From: Candidatus Delongbacteria bacterium
GTDB taxonomy: Bacteria; UBA4055
Length of the DNA: 10,862 nt
Assembly (NCBI GenBank): GCA_016937995.1
Contig: JAFGVM010000045.1
Span: forward strand, 1 to 10,862
Reading direction: 5' to 3'
This document shows, in pieces, positions 6,670-10,862 of this stretch (position 1 is the stretch's first letter; every line of letters starts with the position of its first letter). The notes below the pieces were generated by a model. It made no database searches. It was given only the letters and a program-made list of their open reading frames with translations, and was not told where the DNA came from. The position numbers were made by a program, and so were the translations under genes.

Positions 6670-7760
6670 TAACTATTTAACAAAATCTCCACGATCCTTT
6701 CCGCAGTCCTTCCGTCCCAGTACTTTGGCACTGTACCTTTTTTCACTCTTCCGCTGATTATATCATCAACATGGTTCAGAATAACTTCCTTGTTCAATTC
6801 AGGGATAAGAATATTTGTTCCCTGTGTTATTGTAGAAGGTCTCTCCGTATTCTCTCTGAGTGTCAGACATGGTTTTCCCAGATATGTCGTCTCCTCCTGA
6901 ATTCCACCTGAATCTGTAAGCAGTAATTTACTTTCTTTCATCAGCTTCATAAAGTCAAGATAACCCAGTGGTTCGGTCAGGATAATTCTTTCATTATCAG
7001 AGAATCCTTTCATTATTCCGAATTTTTCAAGGTTCTTCAAAGTTCTAGGATGAATTGGAAATACTATCTTTAATTTTTTTGAAACTTCTTTCAGAGTATC
7101 AATCAGGATCTTGGTATTGACCTCATCATCCACATTTGAAGGTCTGTGCAAAGTGACCAGGACATAATCTTCTTTTTCCACACCAAGTGTCTTCATAATA
7201 TCAGAATGATCAGCTGCTTCTATGTTATTTATGAGAGAATCTATCATCACATTGCCCACATGGAAGACCTTGCTGTCTGGAACACCTTCTTTCTTCAAGT
7301 TCTCAAGACCGCTTTCCTCTGAGACAAAAAGATAATCAGCGACGACATCTGTCATAAGTCGATTGATCTCTTCAGGCATTCTGTTATCATAACTTCTTAA
7401 ACCCGACTCTACATGAACGGTCTTTATTCCAAGCTTTACTGCTACAAGAGTACAGGCTACAGTCGAATTCACATCTCCTACGACCAGAACAATATCAGGT
7501 TTCTGCTCAAGAACTACTTTTTCAAACTCCATCATTATCTTTGCTGTTTGAACTGCATGGGATCCACTGCCGACCTTTAGATACACATCCGGTTCAGGCA
7601 TTCCTAGGTCTTCAAAGAATACTTTAGACATTTTTTCATCGTAATGCTGACCTGTATGCACAAGATAAGGTTCAATTCCTTCCGTTCTTAACATAAGATT
7701 ATGGATCGGAGCGATCTTCATAAAATTCGGTCTTGCACCTACAACGTTTATAATTTTCAA
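6660..7760 (-). CDS. wecB: UDP-N-acetylglucosamine 2-epimerase (non-hydrolysing)
   Basis: GT-B-fold epimerase interconverting UDP-GlcNAc and UDP-ManNAc. The frame is open from ATG 7784, but I start it at TTG 7758-7760. That gives the family N-terminus MKIINVVGARPNFMK and has AGAAGG 7 nt upstream; the upstream ATG lies inside a palindromic repeat and would add eight mostly Lys/Glu residues. Product 366 aa, a usual length. Motifs: HTGQHYD at 35-41, GDVNST at 95-100 (D97), VESGLRS at 117-123 (E118), MPEEINR at 128-134 (E131), TLHRPSNVD at 203-211 (H205), FPIHPRT at 234-240, TDSGGIQEE at 282-290 and RENTERP at 302-308. These acidic and histidine positions correspond to known epimerase active-site residues. 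The last residues (YGS) are encoded by a short repeat. No UDP-ManNAc dehydrogenase gene is in the window, so the fate of UDP-ManNAc is open. Confidence 0.93.
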   Translation of the reverse strand: MKIINVVGARPNFMKIAPIHNLMLRTEGIEPYLVHTGQHYDEKMSKVFFEDLGMPEPDVYLKVGSGSHAVQTAKIMMEFEKVVLEQKPDIVLVVGDVNSTVACTLVAVKLGIKTVHVESGLRSYDNRMPEEINRLMTDVVADYLFVSEESGLENLKKEGVPDSKVFHVGNVMIDSLINNIEAADHSDIMKTLGVEKEDYVLVTLHRPSNVDDEVNTKILIDTLKEVSKKLKIVFPIHPRTLKNLEKFGIMKGFSDNERIILTEPLGYLDFMKLMKESKLLLTDSGGIQEETTYLGKPCLTLRENTERPSTITQGTNILIPELNKEVILNHVDDIISGRVKKGTVPKYWDGRTAERIVEILLNSYGS

Positions 7761-7767
7761 TTTTTTA

Positions 7768-7773
7768 CCTTCT
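7768..7773 (-). promoter_or_regulatory. Ribosome binding site that decides the wecB TTG start
   Basis: AGAAGG on the minus strand ends 7 nt before TTG at 7760. It lies inside the frame opened by ATG 7784, so it only makes sense if translation begins at TTG. Confidence 0.7.
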
Positions 7774-7782
7774 TTTTTTGTC

Positions 7783-7813
7783 ATTGCGATCCCGATTTAT
7801 CGGGAGTGGCAAT
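7783..7813. repeat. Palindromic REP-like element 1
   Basis: Imperfect inverted repeat: outer arms ATTGC (7783-7787) and GCAAT (7809-7813), inner arms CCCGAT (7791-7796) and ATCGGG (7799-7804) around a TT loop. Words of the TCATTGCGA...GTGGCAATC type recur between genes in many unrelated genomes, from memory. The ATG at 7782-7784 belongs to this element. Confidence 0.75.
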
Positions 7814-7841
7814 CTTGTTTTGTCATCCTCGGACTTGTTCC

Positions 7842-7877
7842 GTCATGCTGATCCCGATCAATCGGGATCAGGGTGAC
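7842..7877. repeat. Palindromic REP-like element 2
   Basis: Arms GTCATGCTGATCCCGAT (7842-7858) and ATCGGGATCAGGGTGAC (7861-7877) around a 2-nt CA loop. They pair at 15 of 17 positions, which would form a very stable hairpin in the transcript between the export gene and wecB. There is no T-tract directly after either side, so it looks more like a repeat, RNA-stability element or attenuator than a classic terminator. Confidence 0.85.
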
Positions 7878-7905
7878 GATTTGTTTGTCGTGGGTCGTTT
7901 TTCGA

Positions 7906-7955
7906 GCGTATGTCGATACGCCCCTACTATCAACCAACAACTCACAACCCACAAC
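7906..7955. repeat. Small hairpin plus CA-rich word repeat, next to the export gene stop
   Basis: GCGTAT (7906-7911), loop GTCG, ATACGC (7916-7921), then CCCTACTATCAAC and the tandem words CAACAAC, TCACAAC, CCACAAC up to 7955. The export gene stop is at 7961-7963. The same order (hairpin, CCCCT, TCAAC words) occurs at 1300-1341, so the two are diverged copies in the same orientation. Confidence 0.65.
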
Positions 7956-7960
7956 TATTT

Positions 7961-10591
7961 TTAATTCGTCAAATAATACGATATTGATACGATACTGGCT
8001 ATTATCGCTACCCATTCTTTCAAGGTGGTTCCGTCTTTCTCTTCAGGGATCTTTGATCTTTTCACAACGATCCTTGAACCTTCTTTTACACTTGGAGAAA
8101 AGAGCCAGCCGTCAACCTCAGCTGCACCTCCCGGATAATAAACTACGGTCTCACCCTCTTCGTAATTATCATCGACCATTACCCCACCGGCTGCATCCAC
8201 ATAATCCTGAAGATCCCAGCCTTTAGTAAATTTTACAAGTCCCGGGCTGAAAACAAATCCTTCCACCTGAACAACTCCGGGATGCTTAGGAATGTTTATA
8301 ACATCTCCATGCTGTAATACAAAGTCGCCACCTTTGCTTCCTTTTTTCACATTGCCGAAATTTGACAGAACATTCATACTGTCTCTTGTAAACGATATTC
8401 CGTCGGTAAAAGCTTCATTCTTCAATCCGCCGGCTCTTTCTATAAGTTCAGCCAGAGTTTCTTTTTCCTTCTGCAATGAATAGTTCCCCGGAAATTTAAC
8501 TTCTCCGTTTAGGGTAACTGATCTGTGATACTGAAAATCAGGATATTCCCTGATAACCACTTTGTCTTTATTCTGAAGTAAGAATTTATTTTTCGGTGAT
8601 CTACCTTTGTCAAAGAAATTTTTATCAATTGAAACTTTATGTACTGAAACCAGTTTCTCCGGTTGAATATTATACGGATCTACCCTGAAAACCTCTGCTT
8701 CGTAATACAGAGCTCCTTCAAGGAAACCGTTTGCCTGAAGTATAAGGTCCTCAACACCCATATTGGTTTGAAGCTTATACTTTCCCGGTGTTTTTACAAA
8801 GCCGTTAATTGTTACATCTTCCGGCAGCTTTATTACATCAATCTGATATATCTTTAAGTGATCTTTATGCTTAAGTAAAATATTTTCAGATTCATCACCG
8901 TCAAGAAGTTTTCTCAGATCTATAGGTATTATCCTTGTTTTGATCCCATCTTCATCATAACGGATAAGATCTGCTCTTTCAAGGTAAGTTTCCTTTACAT
9001 AATCAGGATCTCTCAGACTTCCGCTTTGAAATATAAGGTCTGCTACTTTTGTACTGTCACTCAGAGAATAAACACCCGGTTTTTTGATATGACCTGAGAT
9101 CTCAACCCAGTGTCTTGTAAATATCTCCCAGTTGGAATATATTTTTACTTTATCTGCGCTTTCAAGTCTGAAATTTAAATACTCTTTTTTTGTTAGATCT
9201 ATATCAATAAGTTCAGTGCTAAGGTCCGGGTGGGTTCTTATTATTTCGCCCTTGGTCAAATAAGCTTCGGGAAGAAGTCCACCGGTCTTACTTATCAGGT
9301 TGGCAACGGTCATATTAGGTTCAAGCGAATATTGTCCCGGTAAAATAACTGCACCCTGTATATTTACATAATTGATCACAATATCAGATATTGGAAAGAC
9401 TGAAACTATATCACCATCTTCAAGTTTCACAGGATTTATTACTACATTCCCTTTTACAATATTTCCAAATTTAAATTCTTTAATTTCTTTTGAATACATC
9501 AGCTCTTTTGACCTGTCCTTGAAAGGTATTATTCTTTCAACCTGTACTCTTTGTAACGAAGATGTTATTTTCACTCCGCCGGAATATTTTATCAGGTCGC
9601 TCAGATCCTCATTTTCCTTCAGCTCGTATATCTTTTCGTTGTTCACTTCACCCTTAAGCTTAATACTGCTGTATCTCGGTTGTACAAGTATGTTATCATT
9701 GTTCTTTAGGATTATATCGTCAACTTTTCTTCCGGTAAGAAGGTAATCGTAAATATCTATTGTAGAGACCACTTTTCCGTTTCTGACAACCTGAATATTT
9801 CTTAAAGTACCTCTGGCTGTAGGACCGCCGGCATTGTAAAGTGCAGTGAAAACTGTTGAATAAGAATCAAGCTTAATTGCTCCCTGCTTAAATACCTCAC
9901 CTACAAGAAAAACAGTGATCGGCTTTAGTTTTCCAAGAGAAACGTCTAAATAGGTTGAAGCTTCACCACTTGAAGGTTCAAGTGTTATATATGCTTTTGC
10001 TAAAAGTTTTTTCAGTTTTAATTCAAGAGCATCCAGTTTGTAACCGTTCACAGTTACCAAACCTACATTGTCTAAATATATTGTACCGTCTTTGGAGACT
10101 TTTAAGGTTTTTCTAAGCTCAACATCACCCCACATTGATAAAACGATCTCATCTCCGGGACCCACCTGATAATCAGAATAGGATGTCATTGATGATTCCA
10201 TTTTGAAACCCTTACTGGTATAGAAAAGATCATAACTGTAATATCCTTTTGTGCTCATGGTGATCTCTCTGAGAAAATCATCACTTCTTATATTGACGAT
10301 CTTATCATCATCATCATCCGCATCACCGTTTTTTAGATCATCCTTTTTCTTATCCATCATTTCTTTCGCTTTTTCAGCTTCAAGAAGCATTTCAGTCTGT
10401 TTAGAGACCTCTTTGCTTGTGTCAGAATTAAGTATAATTGAACCATTTGTACTATTTTGCAATAATGCGGATTGAATAGCTGCAGCTTCTCCTCCTGTTG
10501 GAAGAATTGCACCGCCATCCTGTGCAGTCAATGTTGAAAAGCTGATCGATAAAATAATTAAAAAGAAGAGCGTTTTAATCGGGTTTCTCAT
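7961..10591 (-). CDS. Polysaccharide export protein with about seven SLBB repeats
   Basis: 876 aa, over twice the length of Wza. Residues 1-23 form a signal peptide (hydrophobic core TLFFLIILSISF, likely cleaved after LTA); there is no lipobox cysteine, so unlike Wza it is probably not a lipoprotein. Residues 60-97 are charged and helix-prone, ending in an acidic run DADDDDD. The Poly_export domain starts at YQVGPGDEIVLSMWG (141-155) and runs to about 220. Seven SLBB-like units follow, each with a G-x-V-x-x-P/Q-G...L...GG pattern, beginning near 230, 313, 412, 499, 596, 695 and 777. A hydrophobic segment at 860-874 (WVAIIASIVSISYYL) ends the protein and could play the role of Wza's C-terminal membrane helix. 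Start ATG has AGGA 6 nt upstream. First gene of the minus-strand series, with its own candidate promoter. Periplasmic or outer-membrane channel role is inferred from the family. Confidence 0.9.
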   Translation of the reverse strand: MRNPIKTLFFLIILSISFSTLTAQDGGAILPTGGEAAAIQSALLQNSTNGSIILNSDTSKEVSKQTEMLLEAEKAKEMMDKKKDDLKNGDADDDDDKIVNIRSDDFLREITMSTKGYYSYDLFYTSKGFKMESSMTSYSDYQVGPGDEIVLSMWGDVELRKTLKVSKDGTIYLDNVGLVTVNGYKLDALELKLKKLLAKAYITLEPSSGEASTYLDVSLGKLKPITVFLVGEVFKQGAIKLDSYSTVFTALYNAGGPTARGTLRNIQVVRNGKVVSTIDIYDYLLTGRKVDDIILKNNDNILVQPRYSSIKLKGEVNNEKIYELKENEDLSDLIKYSGGVKITSSLQRVQVERIIPFKDRSKELMYSKEIKEFKFGNIVKGNVVINPVKLEDGDIVSVFPISDIVINYVNIQGAVILPGQYSLEPNMTVANLISKTGGLLPEAYLTKGEIIRTHPDLSTELIDIDLTKKEYLNFRLESADKVKIYSNWEIFTRHWVEISGHIKKPGVYSLSDSTKVADLIFQSGSLRDPDYVKETYLERADLIRYDEDGIKTRIIPIDLRKLLDGDESENILLKHKDHLKIYQIDVIKLPEDVTINGFVKTPGKYKLQTNMGVEDLILQANGFLEGALYYEAEVFRVDPYNIQPEKLVSVHKVSIDKNFFDKGRSPKNKFLLQNKDKVVIREYPDFQYHRSVTLNGEVKFPGNYSLQKEKETLAELIERAGGLKNEAFTDGISFTRDSMNVLSNFGNVKKGSKGGDFVLQHGDVINIPKHPGVVQVEGFVFSPGLVKFTKGWDLQDYVDAAGGVMVDDNYEEGETVVYYPGGAAEVDGWLFSPSVKEGSRIVVKRSKIPEEKDGTTLKEWVAIIASIVSISYYLTN

Positions 10592-10626
10592 TTTTGTTCC
10601 TGTAATAATTTTTTGTAAATTTTTTA

Positions 10627-10643
10627 TATTTACTACGTAAATA
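10627..10643. promoter_or_regulatory. AT-rich inverted repeat in the export gene leader
   Basis: TATTTAC (10627-10633), TAC spacer, GTAAATA (10637-10643): perfect 7-bp arms in the predicted untranslated leader, about 36 nt before the start codon. It could be a protein-binding site or a weak RNA hairpin; AT-rich dyads this size also arise by chance. Confidence 0.3.
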
Positions 10644-10654
10644 CGAATATGTTC

Positions 10655-10673
10655 ATATTAAAGAGTTTAATAT
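10655..10673. promoter_or_regulatory. Candidate operator overlapping the export gene -10 region
   Basis: ATATTAAA, GAG, TTTAATAT: perfect 8-bp arms with a 3-bp spacer. One arm overlaps the predicted -10 hexamer (10669-10674) and the rest covers the expected transcription start, the classic position for a repressor site. The regulator is unknown. Confidence 0.4.
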
Positions 10674-10697
10674 AACGATATTGTGGGTAAGTCGCAA
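10669..10697 (-). promoter_or_regulatory. Candidate sigma70-type promoter of the export/precursor operon
   Basis: On the minus strand TTGCGA (10697-10692, 4 of 6 consensus) and TATATT (10674-10669, 5 of 6) are separated by exactly 17 bp. Start of transcription near 10662 gives a leader of about 70 nt before the export gene. The arrangement mirrors the ugd promoter (same -10, same spacing). Confidence 0.45.
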
Positions 10698-10725
10698 TGG
10701 AATTAATATGGGTGTTCAAGCTAAT

Positions 10726-10749
10726 AAAAAAGGCAGAAATATTTCTGCC
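10726..10749 (-). terminator. Rho-independent terminator of a minus-strand unit entering from the right
   Basis: GGCAGAAAT (10732-10740) and ATTTCTGCC (10741-10749) form a perfect 9-bp inverted repeat. On the minus strand it is followed by TTTTTT (10731-10726). It would end transcription from a gene to the right and insulate the operon promoter just downstream. Confidence 0.8.
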
Positions 10750-10781
10750 CTAAATAAATTGTTTTCGATATAACTTATTAT

Positions 10782-10862
10782 TTACATTAGTGACATTTGT
10801 CCCCTGAGAAGTAACCAAGTGTTACGCGGTAGTAAATATTTCTTCATTTTATCACTTCCGGA
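10782..10862 (-). CDS. Tiny ORF or C-terminal remnant at the right edge
   Basis: Reading leftwards, the frame is open from the window edge to a TAA at 10782-10784. It contains ATG at 10845-10847, which would give the 21-aa peptide MKKYLLPRNTWLLLRGQMSLM, with GGAAGTG about 5 nt upstream of the ATG. The frame continues upstream of that ATG to the edge (SGSDK), so it may equally be the last 26 residues of a longer protein. It lies 32 nt before a good terminator on the same strand, which supports a transcribed unit ending here. I do not recognise the sequence. It could be a small protein, the tail of a larger gene or transposase, or non-coding sequence that happens to be open. Confidence 0.25.
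   Translation of the reverse strand, partial: SGSDKMKKYLLPRNTWLLLRGQMSLM

Noticed and set aside
7842-7877. Strong hairpin as a rho-independent terminator after the export gene
   Set aside because: No T-tract follows either arm and it lies about 85 nt past the stop within a repeat mosaic; kept as a repeat with possible effect on RNA stability.
7701-8226. Overlapping frames on both strands across the wecB/export-gene spacer
   Set aside because: They translate palindromic repeats and the antisense of real genes; the peptides show no family features.
9372-9746. Plus-strand 124-aa serine/phenylalanine-rich frame inside the export gene
   Set aside because: Antisense shadow of the SLBB region; its composition follows from the opposite strand's codons.
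10304-10318. Five GAT codons in tandem in the export gene as a phase-variable repeat
   Set aside because: A trinucleotide run keeps frame and simply encodes an acidic DDDDD stretch, so it cannot switch expression.
10626-10839. ATATTTACTAC at 10626-10636 and its inverse at 10829-10839 as ends of a small mobile element
   Set aside because: Only 11 bp, AT-rich, no target-site duplication seen and the interval contains a terminator and promoter in sensible positions; chance is likely.

Overview
AT-rich bacterial DNA carrying a polysaccharide precursor and export locus. The gene content, the very long multi-SLBB export protein and the word-like intergenic repeats suggest an uncultured member of the Bacteroidetes/FCB-type lineages. 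This is inference: no rRNA or other marker gene is present. Recognisable Shine-Dalgarno sequences precede several genes (ugd, rmlA, wecB, the export gene), so a strict Bacteroidetes-type translation signal is not obvious.

Layout. (i) 1-1201, minus: partial gene for an AlbA_2 (Schlafen-type) plus RecG-C-terminal-type ATPase regulator. It runs off the left edge inside a 12-bp coding tandem repeat (NEGV)n. (ii) 1202-1499: divergent spacer with a degenerate composite repeat, then a good sigma70-like promoter for ugd. (iii) 1500-2810, plus: ugd, UDP-glucose 6-dehydrogenase. (iv) 2822-2847: perfect palindromic bidirectional terminator between convergent units. (v) 10591 down to 2851, minus: one tightly packed series read in the order export protein, wecB, rmlB, wecD, wecE, rmlA. 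The last four genes are separated by only 1-15 nt; the export gene and wecB are separated by about 200 nt of mosaic repeats. (vi) 10592-10862: promoter with overlapping dyad for the export gene, a minus-strand terminator, and a tiny or truncated reading frame at the right edge.

How the genes fit. RmlA makes dTDP-glucose and RmlB makes dTDP-4-keto-6-deoxyglucose. The WecE-type aminotransferase and WecD-type N-acetyltransferase should then give dTDP-Fuc4NAc, or its C4 epimer dTDP-Qui4NAc. WecB makes UDP-ManNAc and Ugd makes UDP-glucuronate. The combination resembles the enterobacterial common antigen precursor set (rffG/rffH/wecD/wecE/wecB), here joined to a seven-SLBB export protein. No glycosyltransferase, flippase, polymerase, chain-length kinase or UDP-ManNAc dehydrogenase is in the window.

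The least explained part is the family of short palindromic and word-like repeats at 1218-1341, 6642-6669 and 7783-7955. They touch both ends of wecB (an apparent upstream start codon and the last codons plus stop), and diverged copies lie in direct orientation on either side of the precursor genes. I see no clearly new defence or mobile system.
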